A DNA stretch of 13,692 nucleotides, from the NCBI GenBank assembly GCA_035307785.1, contig DATGHS010000076.1, positions 1-13,692 on the forward strand, read 5' to 3'. The notes under the pieces were generated by a model. The model saw nothing but the letters and a program-made list of their open reading frames with translations. It was not told where the DNA came from and did not search any database. A program made the translations under genes and the position numbers. Source of the DNA: DATGHS01 sp035307785. GTDB lineage: Bacteria; Planctomycetota; Planctomycetia; Gemmatales; Gemmataceae. Of the stretch, positions 6,977 to 13,692 are shown piece by piece; position 1 is the first letter of the stretch, and each line of letters starts with the position of its first letter.

Positions 6977-8677
6977 TTACCAAAGTCTTTTCGCCGTCGC
7001 CAGCATGGCGGCCGCTTCCTGCCGCGTGGTGTCACTGCGGGCGGCGCCGCGCAGCATACTGGCCAATTCCTCCACACGCTCGGCTTCGGCGCTCAGCAGC
7101 GAAATGGTGGTGGTGGTCCGCTTGCCGCGCGTTTGCTTGCGGATGGTCCACTGATGGCGTGCATAGCTGGCAACTTGCGGAAGATGCGTGACGCAGATGA
7201 CCTGGTGCGTTTTGCCCAGTGCAGCCAGCTTTTCGCCGAGCACGTCGCCGAGCCGGCCGCCCACGTTGGCGTCGATTTCATCGAACACCAGCGTGCCGGC
7301 TGGATCGTGCGCGGCCAGCACGCTCTTGAGCGCCAGCATGGTGCGCGACAATTCGCCGCCCGAAGCGACTTTACGCAATGGCCGGGGAGGCTCGCCGCGA
7401 TTGGCCGTAAGCATGAATTCGAGTTGGTCGATGCCGAAGCCAGGAATTTCGCTGATCGCCGGATCATCTCCAAGCGGAATCGGCTCCAGGGCAGCCTCCA
7501 AGCTGGCCTCCGGCATGCCGAGATCGGCCAGCTGCGCCTGCGCACCGGCGGCAAGCTTTTTTGCCACCTTCGAACGCTGCTTCGACAAGTCCGCGGCGAT
7601 TTCGCGAAGCCGAGTGAACGCTTCGGCCAATTCCACGTCGATGCGCTCCAAGTCGTCTTCCTCACGGCGCAATTGCGCTTCCTGCCGGCCGAGCGTGGAG
7701 TGGTAGGCGATCAATTCGTCAACACTCCGACTATACTTTTTTTCGAGACGGTGGATCAGTTGCAACCGGCGCTCGACCTCATCTTGCCGGTTCGGGTCGG
7801 CTTCGAATTGCTCGCCCAGCCGGCGAAAGGTTTCAGCCAGATCACGGACCTCCGGCGCCAGTTGCTCGAGCCGCTGATTCAATTCCGCCAGCTTGGGATC
7901 CAGCCCCGCCCAGCGCTGGGCTTCGCGGCCCAGTTTGCCGAGCTGCTCGACCACGGAGCCTTCGTCGTCGTACAGTCGGTTAGCGCCCTCGGAGGTGAAT
8001 GCCTGCAACGCCTGTGCATGCAGTAGCCGTTCTCGCTCGCGCGTCAGCTCGGCCGACTCGCCAGCTTTCAGATCGGCCTGGTCGAGTTCCTCGCGCTCAA
8101 ATTGCAGCAACGCCAACTCGCGCTGGCGCTGTTGCCGTTGGTCCGCAAGCTCTGCCCGCCGCCGCCGCCGCACCCGAACTTGTTCCACGTCGTGCACGTA
8201 GCGTGTGCGGAGATCGGTCAGACCGCCGAAGGAATCGAGCAATTGCAGTTGATAGGCGGGTTGCAGCAACGAATGACTTTCGCGCTGACCGTGAATATCG
8301 ACGAGCAATTCGCCGAGGCTGCGAAGTGTGGCCACAGCGACTGGCCGGTCATTCACATAAGCGATGCTCCGGCCGGCTCGATTGAGTTTGCGGGAAAGCA
8401 CCAGATCCTGATCGGTCAACATATCGCCGACAATTTGCTCGATGGCCGTGCGCAATTGCGGCCGCGCGACATCAAACAATCCCGTGACGCGCATTTCGTC
8501 GGCCCCGGTGCGAATCAAGTCAGCGGAACCGCGCTCGCCGAGCAAGAGCCCCAAGCCACCGAGGAGGAGTGACTTGCCAGCCCCCGTTTCGCCCGTCCAG
8601 GCGCAGAATCCGGGCTGCAACTCCACCCGCGCATCTTCTATGAGGGCCAGGTTCTGTACCGAAAGCTCCCGCAGCAT
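6977..8677 (-). CDS. recN: DNA repair protein RecN
   Basis: RecN is an SMC-like ATPase that acts in the cytoplasm on DNA double-strand breaks and promotes RecA-dependent recombination. The 566-residue length fits the family (about 550-570). The N-terminal half-domain has Walker A GETGAGKS (29-36). A long coiled-coil middle (about 150-390) is rich in Glu, Arg, Gln and Leu. The C-terminal half has the ABC signature SGGELSR (about 438-444), Walker B TLVFDEIDANVGG and the D-loop/switch VICVTHLPQVASYA. The start at 8677 gives MLRELSVQNLALIE, which aligns with known RecN starts. No Shine-Dalgarno is present, but TATAAT sits seven bases before the ATG, so the message may be leaderless. No LexA-type box was recognised by eye. 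It ends just before a dispersed repeat arm. Confidence 0.97.
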   Translation of the reverse strand: MLRELSVQNLALIEDARVELQPGFCAWTGETGAGKSLLLGGLGLLLGERGSADLIRTGADEMRVTGLFDVARPQLRTAIEQIVGDMLTDQDLVLSRKLNRAGRSIAYVNDRPVAVATLRSLGELLVDIHGQRESHSLLQPAYQLQLLDSFGGLTDLRTRYVHDVEQVRVRRRRRAELADQRQQRQRELALLQFEREELDQADLKAGESAELTRERERLLHAQALQAFTSEGANRLYDDEGSVVEQLGKLGREAQRWAGLDPKLAELNQRLEQLAPEVRDLAETFRRLGEQFEADPNRQDEVERRLQLIHRLEKKYSRSVDELIAYHSTLGRQEAQLRREEDDLERIDVELAEAFTRLREIAADLSKQRSKVAKKLAAGAQAQLADLGMPEASLEAALEPIPLGDDPAISEIPGFGIDQLEFMLTANRGEPPRPLRKVASGGELSRTMLALKSVLAAHDPAGTLVFDEIDANVGGRLGDVLGEKLAALGKTHQVICVTHLPQVASYARHQWTIRKQTRGKRTTTTISLLSAEAERVEELASMLRGAARSDTTRQEAAAMLATAKRLW

Positions 8678-8684
8678 GCCGTGG

Positions 8685-8690
8685 ATTATA
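8685..8690 (-). promoter_or_regulatory. TATAAT -10 box of recN, leaderless arrangement
   Basis: On the minus strand a perfect TATAAT is followed by CCACGGC and then the recN ATG. Transcription from such a box normally starts about seven bases downstream, here at or one base before the A of the ATG. No convincing -35 TTGACA is visible at 16-19 bases; TTTCCT is the nearest. A gene-specific promoter is expected because a strong terminator precedes recN. Confidence 0.55.
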
Positions 8691-8713
8691 GCAGGGCACC
8701 AAGGAAATGAGGA

Positions 8714-8744
8714 AAGCCCAGGGACGGTAATAGTCCCTGGGCTT
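8714..8744 (-). terminator. Intrinsic terminator of the small secreted protein gene
   Basis: AAGCCCAGGGAC (8714-8725) and GTCCCTGGGCTT (8733-8744) form a perfect 12-bp GC-rich stem with a 7-base loop. On the minus strand it is followed by TTTCCTCATTTCC, a modest U-rich tract. It begins 7 bases after the stop codon of the 8751-9128 gene and isolates recN from it. Confidence 0.78.
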
Positions 8745-8750
8745 AGCGTT

Positions 8751-9128
8751 TCATTTTTTTACTTTTTCAAACTCGTGTTTCTTGCCGTCCTTATTCTCGA
8801 TCACCAGTTTGTTGTCGGTCAAGGTCGTGATCGTGAGTATGTCCTTCTCTTCGTTTTCACCCTTTTTGAGGACCGCGGTAATCTTGTTCCCATCCAAGGT
8901 GTAACTTCCTTCCAACTTCTGCTGTTGGCCATCCATCTCGAACTGCACGATGAGCTTGCCGTCTTTGGTGAATTCAGCTGTCGCGTCTTTGGGGGCCGGT
9001 TCATCCGACTTCACGAGCTTCCAAACTGCGGTCAGCTTAGTCTTGTCGACCTTATCGTCGGCCCGGGCCAGACCGCTGAGCAATCCCGCCAATATCACCG
9101 CCACCGCCAGGCAACCGAATGACTTCAT
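8751..9128 (-). CDS. Small secreted protein, TIGR03066-like
   Basis: This 125-residue exported protein has no known function. It has a clear signal peptide: MKSFG, then a hydrophobic core (CLAVAVILAGLLSGL) and ARA before DDK at about residue 24. The mature part is Lys/Asp/Glu-rich with alternating beta-strand-like segments: KLTAVWKLVK, ATAEFTKDGKLIVQFEMDG, KLEGSYTLDGNKITAVL, ILTITTLTDNKLVIENKDGK and HEFEKVKK. The pattern recalls the small lipocalin-like secreted family that is paralogous in Gemmata (TIGR03066), from memory. ATG 9128 is preceded by GAGGAAA at good spacing. An intrinsic terminator follows directly. The HEAT-repeat gene lies 104 bp upstream on the same strand, so the two may be cotranscribed. 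Confidence 0.82.
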   Translation of the reverse strand: MKSFGCLAVAVILAGLLSGLARADDKVDKTKLTAVWKLVKSDEPAPKDATAEFTKDGKLIVQFEMDGQQQKLEGSYTLDGNKITAVLKKGENEEKDILTITTLTDNKLVIENKDGKKHEFEKVKK

Positions 9129-9232
9129 GGTTTCCTCGATGTTAGAGAAATGGGCGGCCCAAGAAGGTCTTCAGGCCGTGCCGGGATTGTACAGAGCATC
9201 CCCGGCAGCGACGATGGAAACGGTCAAGGGAT

Positions 9233-10090
9233 TTACTTTCCAGACTCGAGCAGGTCCACCGCCGATTTCGCAGCATTGCGGACGCTTTCCTCCGGATCGA
9301 GCTTCAGCTTCCGAAGCATGGGCAATTCTGGTTCTGCGTCCTTGCCGAATTTGGCCAGCGCCCCGATGGCGGCAATGCGCACCGGCCGGATGTCATTCTT
9401 GGGGTGTGAAATCATCTTTGGGTTTGGCGATTGGGCGGTGCACGCGGTCCGCAGCGTGGGAATGAATTGCTTGCGGAGTTTCGGATTGGTTTCGCCCAAC
9501 TCGCCAAGCGTTTGCAAGGCCAGCGCCCGATTCTTGTGCTTGACGTTGAGGTTCGAGGCGCCGGCAAGCAGGAGCTTGTGAAAAGCTGGGTTGTCGGCAG
9601 CCAATTTTTTCAATGCCGCCACGTTGGCCTCCAGGGCACTGTTCAGCCGGTGAAAATCGTCGTCCTTCTCCAGATGCGCGCGCAAATGATGCAGCAAGAA
9701 CGGCGCGCCGGCATCGCCGTCGGTCATTCGGGCAATCGCGTCGCAGGCGTTGGCGCGGGCTTCACTCACGCCGAATTTGTCGTCGTTGTCTTTCAACAGT
9801 GTTACGCCGGACTGGTATAACTCGGGCCAGACTTTTTCCAGGGCCGCTAGTGCCGCCTGGGCGACCTTGGGCACCGGATCCAGACAAGCCGCCGCCAGGT
9901 TGCGGCCGGCCACGGCTTTCGCATCGGCGCCCATTTGGCCCAGTTCCTTGGCGGCATCGATCTTGTCCACCGGCGAGCCGTCTTTCATGGTGCGGGCCAG
10001 GTTATTGAGTCGCGGATCTTCCGCGTGCAGTGCCATCGTCAGGAAAGCAACGGCCACGATGGCGCTTGGCCACTTGGACATTGCGGACAT
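9233..10090 (-). CDS. Secreted HEAT-repeat protein
   Basis: This is a 285-residue alpha-solenoid protein with an N-terminal signal peptide (hydrophobic AIVAVAFLTMALHA, then EDPRL at about residue 24). Helix pairs of HEAT type follow: IDAAKELGQMGADAKAVAG, VAQAALAALEKVWPEL, ARANACDAIARMTDGDAG, NRALALQTLGELGETNPKL, VRIAAIGALAKFGKDAEPEL and ESVRNAAKSAVDLLESGK. The conserved Asp/Arg-Ala-Ala pattern is typical. Such proteins are protein-binding scaffolds of the periplasm or cell surface in planctomycetes; the partner is unknown. The ATG at 10090 has an excellent GGGAGGAAAT site upstream; ATG 10081 is a weaker alternative. It diverges from the Ser/Thr kinase gene with a 95-bp AT-rich gap. Confidence 0.88.
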   Translation of the reverse strand: MSAMSKWPSAIVAVAFLTMALHAEDPRLNNLARTMKDGSPVDKIDAAKELGQMGADAKAVAGRNLAAACLDPVPKVAQAALAALEKVWPELYQSGVTLLKDNDDKFGVSEARANACDAIARMTDGDAGAPFLLHHLRAHLEKDDDFHRLNSALEANVAALKKLAADNPAFHKLLLAGASNLNVKHKNRALALQTLGELGETNPKLRKQFIPTLRTACTAQSPNPKMISHPKNDIRPVRIAAIGALAKFGKDAEPELPMLRKLKLDPEESVRNAAKSAVDLLESGK

Positions 10091-10185
10091 GGATTTCCTC
10101 CCAGCGAAACGTGGAGAGTTTTTTCAGCGCAGATATTATTAAAAATCGCTGCTGAAATAGCAACAGCGGCGCGCATAATGGAAAT

Positions 10186-11907
10186 ATGAACACGATTCCG
10201 GATCGTGACGAACGTCTGGCTGCTCTCTTGCACCAACTGGCCGACCAGCGCGGTAATGGCCATGCGCACGGCCTTAACGATTTATGCCGGCAGCATCCCG
10301 ATTTGGCTGAGGAGCTGCGGCAACTGTGGGCGACGTCAGAGTTAGCCCGATTGTTGGCGAATTCTCCGGTGATTTCCCAGCCCACCACGATTACTTCGCC
10401 CACCAGGGCTATTGAGGGAACCACCGGCACGTTGCCGCGCCAATTCGGCGACTACGAGTTGCTCGAAGAGCTGGGTCGCGGCGGCATGGGCATTGTCTAC
10501 AAGGCGCGGCAAACGAGCCTCAACCGTCTGGTAGCCTTGAAGATGCTGCTGCAAGGCGAGCTGGCGTCGGCCGAAGATCGTGCCCGCATTCAAGCGGAAG
10601 CCAAGGCGGCCGCGCTCTTGAAACATCCGAATATCGTCGCCGTATACGACGTGGGCGAATGCGAAGGCCGCGATTTCTTCACCATGCCCTATATTGAAGG
10701 GCAAACGCTCACGCAGGTGCTGGCGGAAGGTCCGATCCCGCCGCGCGAGGCCGCTCGCCTGGTCGCTGCCGTCGCACACGCCGTCCAGCATGCTCATCAG
10801 CAAGGAATCATCCATCGCGACCTGAAGCCTGGGAACATCCTTCTTGCGGAATGCGGAGTGCGGAATTCGGAATGCGGAATCGAAGACAGCTCTGAATTCC
10901 GCACTTCGCATTCTGCATTTCGAATTCCCATGGTTACGGACTTCGGCCTCGCCAAGCGCCAGGAAATCGCCGGACAGTCGGACCGTTTGACGCGGAGCGG
11001 GGCCATCCTCGGCACCCCGAGCTTTATGCCGCCGGAACAGGCGGCCAGCAGCCGGGGCGCGATCGGACCGGCCAGCGACATCTATAGTCTCGGTGCGATC
11101 CTGTACAACCTGCTCACGGGCCATCCGCCGTTCCAGGCCGCCAATCGCGTGGACGTACTGTACATGGTTTTGGAGCAAGATCCCGTGCCGCCGCGGCTGT
11201 TAAATCCGCAAGTCGATCGCGACCTGGAATTGATCTGCTTGAAGTGCTTGCAAAAAGCGCCCGACATGCGCTATCTGTCGGCGGCGGCGCTGGCGCACGA
11301 CCTCGAAGCCTACTTGCAGGGCGAACCGCTGTCGATTCGGCCCCAGGAATTGCGCGACCTCATCGGCCGTTTTTTCCGCCCCACGCATCACCTGACGATT
11401 TTGGAGAACTGGGGTTCGCTCTGGATGGCCCACAGCCTGTTCACCCTAATGTTGTGCGTGCTAACCTGGGTCTTTCAACTTTGGCCCATTCGCCAGCGCT
11501 GGCCGTACCTCACGCTCTGGGTGGCGGGCCTGCTGATTTGGGGAATGATCTTCTGGCAGCTGCGCCGCCGCATTGGGCCGGTAACATTCGTCGAGCGCCA
11601 AATCGCTCACGTTTGGGCGTCGGGCGTGGCCGGCAGTTTTGGCGTTTTGTTCCTGGAAATGTTGTGGAATCGGCCCGTGCTGGAACTGGCTCCGCTGTTG
11701 GCCATTGTGGCTGGGATGGTGTTTCTGTGCAAAGCGGGCATTTTATCGGGACTGTTTTATCTGGCCGTCGGCGCGCTCTTTGTGGCTGCCTGTGCGATGT
11801 TATTTTTCCCCGAAGTGGCCATGCTGATTTACGGGGTGACGCTCGCGCTCACCTATTTCATCCCGGGTTGGGTTTTCTATCGGCGCCGGCGTCGTCCGAG
11901 CGCGTAG
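10186..11907 (+). CDS. Membrane Ser/Thr protein kinase with inserted repeat
   Basis: This 573-residue Hanks-type kinase phosphorylates proteins on Ser/Thr. Residues 1-85 form a leader typical of planctomycete kinases (LNDLCRQHPDLAEELRQL). The catalytic domain has the glycine loop LGRGGMG (96-102), VALKML with K119, HRDLKPGN (210-217), DFG (252-254), GTPSFMPPEQA and DIYSLGAILYNLLTGHPPF, so all key residues are present. D212 to D252 spans 40 residues, against 18 in PKA; the extra ~22 are encoded by a palindromic repeat. From about 405 to the end there are several hydrophobic helices (five or six) and a basic tail (RRRRRP), so the kinase domain should be cytosolic and anchored C-terminally, without the usual beta-propeller or TPR sensor. 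ATG 10186 is preceded by GGAAAT; CATAAT at 10174-10179 could be a -10. It diverges from the HEAT gene. Confidence 0.93.
   Translation: MNTIPDRDERLAALLHQLADQRGNGHAHGLNDLCRQHPDLAEELRQLWATSELARLLANSPVISQPTTITSPTRAIEGTTGTLPRQFGDYELLEELGRGGMGIVYKARQTSLNRLVALKMLLQGELASAEDRARIQAEAKAAALLKHPNIVAVYDVGECEGRDFFTMPYIEGQTLTQVLAEGPIPPREAARLVAAVAHAVQHAHQQGIIHRDLKPGNILLAECGVRNSECGIEDSSEFRTSHSAFRIPMVTDFGLAKRQEIAGQSDRLTRSGAILGTPSFMPPEQAASSRGAIGPASDIYSLGAILYNLLTGHPPFQAANRVDVLYMVLEQDPVPPRLLNPQVDRDLELICLKCLQKAPDMRYLSAAALAHDLEAYLQGEPLSIRPQELRDLIGRFFRPTHHLTILENWGSLWMAHSLFTLMLCVLTWVFQLWPIRQRWPYLTLWVAGLLIWGMIFWQLRRRIGPVTFVERQIAHVWASGVAGSFGVLFLEMLWNRPVLELAPLLAIVAGMVFLCKAGILSGLFYLAVGALFVAACAMLFFPEVAMLIYGVTLALTYFIPGWVFYRRRRRPSA
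10845..10917. repeat. Palindromic repeat inserted in frame in the kinase gene
   Basis: Bases 10845-10871 pair with 10891-10917 over 27 bp with 24 Watson-Crick matches, and the three exceptions are all G-U pairs in RNA. The loop is 19 bases. The arms are built from GGAATGC/GCGGAAT-type words, unlike the surrounding codons. It encodes about ECGVRNSECGIEDSSEF plus RTSHSAFRIP without a stop. The insertion sits in the loop between catalytic loop and DFG, where kinases tolerate length change. Confidence 0.85.
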
Positions 11908-11942
11908 TGCATAGCCCCGAGACGGCTGTCTGCAGGTTTCAA

Positions 11943-13427
11943 TCACTTCTTCTTGAGGAACATTATGTCCCGAAATCTCATGCTCCGCACTTGTTTTGCT
12001 TCCAATAGAAACTCTACCAGAGGATCGTTCAAATTGATGTCTTTTATTTCAAACGTGTCGTGTCGATAGGGTTCCAAGACATGATTGAATGAACTCCAGT
12101 GCCAGTGCAACCGGCCGTCCCTGCAATCGACTCGGCATTCACCGTATGCTGGATGTTCGTAAATGCCGGCATAATCCGCAAATGACAGCGAGGGTTTGTC
12201 GTTCAGATCGCGATCGTGTTCGCGGCGCGCATTCGCCTCTTTGATTGATTTGTCCTGTGCCTGCATCAATTGGCCGAAATGCGCATTCCAGTCTTTCGCG
12301 GGAGCGCCGAGCATCAGGTCCAGAATCGAATTGATCGTCGCCATCGACATGAGGGTGGCGTGTTCATTTACCAGGACGCCAATGCCAATCTGTTCTGCCG
12401 GGACCAAGGCGAGGTTGACCTTGAAGCCTTCAACTATTCCCCCGTGAGAAATCAGCTTGACGCCGCGATAGTCTTGGACCACCCAGCCCATGGCGTACGT
12501 CAATTGCACGGTGTAGGGATAGGTAGCTACCGCCGCTTCAATCATTGGAATGATTATGTTGGGTTTGTGCGTCTCATCCAGGTTGGTGGCGCTAACCAAG
12601 CGTCGACCATTCCAGGTCCCATCGCCCAGCTGGAAGCGCAGCCATTTCCCCATGTCGTTGGCGCTGGAGTAAACCGAACCCGCGGGATTGGGTAGCGGAA
12701 AGGGAAACCAGTCGATTTTCTGAAGCATCCCTTCCCGATTCACACGGTGGGGCGAGGCGTGATTGGGATCGCGCAGTGCCGCATCGCTGTTGAGGTAGGT
12801 GTGTGTCATTTGCAACGGGTTTAGAATCCGGTCGCGCACGAATCCGTCCCACCCCTGCGGACAGTATTTGGCTGCGGCCTGGCCCGCAGCCATGAATTGG
12901 GGCGTCGAATAGTAGTACGATGACCGGAATTCGCCGCTTGGCGGCACGAATGCCAGCCGGTGCACGGTTTCCTCTTGGCTCCACGACGCCCGATACCAAA
13001 GCAGATCATGGCTGCCTACTCCGGTGCGATGGCTTACCAGATCGCGAATCGTCACCAGCGCGTCGGCCCGACGGTCATAGAGGTGAAATCCAGGAAGATG
13101 TTTGCTCACCGGGTCGTCCCACGAAAGTTTCCCCTCGTCGGCCAACATGGCAAGAACCACCGTCGTGAAGGCTTTGGAGCAAGAACCGATTGGGAATATC
13201 GTTTCGGCAGTGACGCTTTCCGGCCGGCCGATTTCTCGCTTCCCGTAGCCCTTGACGAGTCGAACCTTATTCTGCTGAACGATGACCACCGCGGCTCCGG
13301 GCACTCCCCAAATCTTGAGGGCGTCTTGCACGATCCGGTCAACCGCGGGTTCCAAGTTTTGACTGCTGGCATGGGCAGCCGATCCGAGCCAAAGCGCGAT
13401 TGCAAGAGAGAGGACCCGAGGTTTCAT
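11943..13427 (-). CDS. Secreted serine beta-lactamase-like hydrolase (class C fold)
   Basis: This 494-residue exported protein belongs to the beta-lactamase/DD-peptidase/esterase superfamily (AmpC, D-aminopeptidase, EstB-like). The signal peptide is residues 1-20 (VLSLAIALWLGSAAHA). The nucleophile motif is SCSK (S82, K85). The usual Y-x-N reads Y173-S174-T175, so the Asn is replaced by Thr. The third motif is HGG (328-330), in place of KTG. Residues from about 380 form a C-terminal domain (FADYAGIYEHPAYGE) resembling DUF3471. Substrate is unknown; peptidase or esterase activity is more likely than antibiotic resistance. ATG 13427 is chosen over TTG 13445 because the signal peptide then starts correctly and the TTG lies at the edge of a terminator. 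It ends 35 bp from the convergent kinase gene. Confidence 0.9.
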   Translation of the reverse strand: MKPRVLSLAIALWLGSAAHASSQNLEPAVDRIVQDALKIWGVPGAAVVIVQQNKVRLVKGYGKREIGRPESVTAETIFPIGSCSKAFTTVVLAMLADEGKLSWDDPVSKHLPGFHLYDRRADALVTIRDLVSHRTGVGSHDLLWYRASWSQEETVHRLAFVPPSGEFRSSYYYSTPQFMAAGQAAAKYCPQGWDGFVRDRILNPLQMTHTYLNSDAALRDPNHASPHRVNREGMLQKIDWFPFPLPNPAGSVYSSANDMGKWLRFQLGDGTWNGRRLVSATNLDETHKPNIIIPMIEAAVATYPYTVQLTYAMGWVVQDYRGVKLISHGGIVEGFKVNLALVPAEQIGIGVLVNEHATLMSMATINSILDLMLGAPAKDWNAHFGQLMQAQDKSIKEANARREHDRDLNDKPSLSFADYAGIYEHPAYGECRVDCRDGRLHWHWSSFNHVLEPYRHDTFEIKDINLNDPLVEFLLEAKQVRSMRFRDIMFLKKK

Positions 13428-13445
13428 AAGTGCCCTGGAAGACAA

Positions 13446-13477
13446 AAGGCTCGCAATCGCCGGCGATTGCGAGCCTT
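13446..13477 (-). terminator. Perfect 32-bp palindromic intrinsic terminator
   Basis: AAGGCTCGCAATCGCC (13446-13461) is followed at once by its exact reverse complement (13462-13477). On the minus strand the hairpin is followed by TTTTGTCTT. It lies 26 bases after the stop codon of the Gly-rich gene, so it should end that transcript and isolate the hydrolase gene, whose ATG begins 18 bases further on. Confidence 0.82.
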
Positions 13478-13503
13478 ATTACGATCAGTTCACGGGCGGG
13501 AGA

Positions 13504-13692
13504 TCAGTTGCCAATATATCCATTCACGCCACCGAACTTACCGCCGATGCCCTGGAAGCCCTGGATGCCCTGAAGGCCGCCGCCGACGCCCTGTTGGCCC
13601 TGCACCCCGCCAAAGCCGCCCGCGCCCTGGAAGCCTTGCAAGCCGCCGGCGCCCTGGAACTGGCCCTGGAAGCCACCATTAAAGCCGACGCC
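13504..13692 (-). CDS. C-terminus of a Gly-X-Gln repeat protein, 5' end outside the window
   Basis: The last 62 codons of a gene that enters from the right edge, in frame from base 13692 to a TGA at 13506-13504. About half the residues are Gly, with Gln, Phe, Val and Leu. Glycine falls at every third position over a run of triplets (GLQ GFQ GAG GFG GVQ GQQ GVG) and again after one extra Gly (GLQ GIQ GFQ GIG). The end is GKFGGVNGYIGN. There is no proline, so it is not standard collagen, although the Gly-X-Y period is the same. It is probably an exported or surface structural protein, but the N-terminus is not visible. The terminator at 13446-13477 fits its 3' end and supports this strand. The antisense frame is also open (Ala/Leu/Glu-rich) but has no start or terminator of its own. 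Confidence 0.65.
   Translation of the reverse strand, partial: GVGFNGGFQGQFQGAGGLQGFQGAGGFGGVQGQQGVGGGLQGIQGFQGIGGKFGGVNGYIGN

Noticed and set aside
7133..8026. 297-codon + strand frame opposite recN
   Set aside because: The minus strand encodes an intact RecN with all ATPase motifs; the + frame shows no domain.
8159..8178. GCC-rich short repeat within recN
   Set aside because: It encodes the Arg-rich stretch RVRRRRRAEL in the RecN coiled-coil; simple codon bias explains it.
10120..10160. TTCAGC/GCTGAA inverted repeat in the HEAT-kinase gap
   Set aside because: Only six pairs with a long AT-rich loop; more likely promoter sequence than an operator, and not strong enough to list.
10342..11178. 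278-codon minus frame opposite the kinase
   Set aside because: The kinase motifs on the + strand are complete. The minus frame merely reads the inserted palindrome from the other side and gives similar peptides.
13501..13692. Open + strand frame rich in Ala, Leu and Glu opposite the Gly-rich protein
   Set aside because: No start codon or ribosome site was found, it overlaps the terminator and the start of the hydrolase gene, and its composition follows from reading GGC-TTC-CAG codons backwards.
1..13692. CRISPR array, tRNA, rRNA, transposase or phage genes
   Set aside because: No regularly spaced repeats, cloverleaf, rRNA core or mobile-element protein motifs were seen on either strand.

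Overview
The gene set points to a planctomycete, probably of the Pirellula/Gemmata type. The markers are two Tat-type DUF1501 proteins in tandem, a membrane-anchored Ser/Thr kinase with a long N-terminal leader, a small secreted protein resembling a Gemmata paralogous family, a secreted HEAT-repeat protein and a moderately GC-rich sequence. This placement is inferred from gene content; there is no rRNA or other strong marker. It looks like ordinary chromosome with dispersed palindromic repeats, not a phage, plasmid or defence island.

Left part (1-2900, + strand): two DUF1501 paralogues lie head to tail. The first is cut by the window edge. Each is followed by a palindromic repeat; the second repeat is a 33-bp stem that contains the gene's stop codon. 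Next comes a doubtful small ORF (2918-3097), then birA (minus) without a DNA-binding domain. Divergent from birA is a 12-TM APC-superfamily permease whose visible residues suggest a KimA-like potassium transporter.

Middle (5963-8750, minus): a sugar-phosphate isomerase/epimerase-like TIM barrel and recN. Between them is a single arm of the 2824-2899 repeat. recN has a perfect TATAAT seven bases before its ATG and no Shine-Dalgarno, which suggests a leaderless mRNA. A clean intrinsic terminator separates recN from the next gene.

Right part (8751-13692): two secreted-protein genes on the minus strand (small secreted protein, HEAT-repeat protein), a divergent Ser/Thr kinase with a polytopic membrane C-terminus, a secreted serine beta-lactamase-like hydrolase (minus), a perfect 32-bp palindromic terminator, and the 3' end of a Gly-X-Gln-repeat protein that runs off the window.

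The most notable observation is inside the kinase. A palindromic repeat is inserted in frame between the HRDLKPGN catalytic loop and the DFG motif, adding about 22 residues while leaving the catalytic motifs intact. This resembles the Rickettsia palindromic elements that invade coding genes. No complete new multi-gene system was found.
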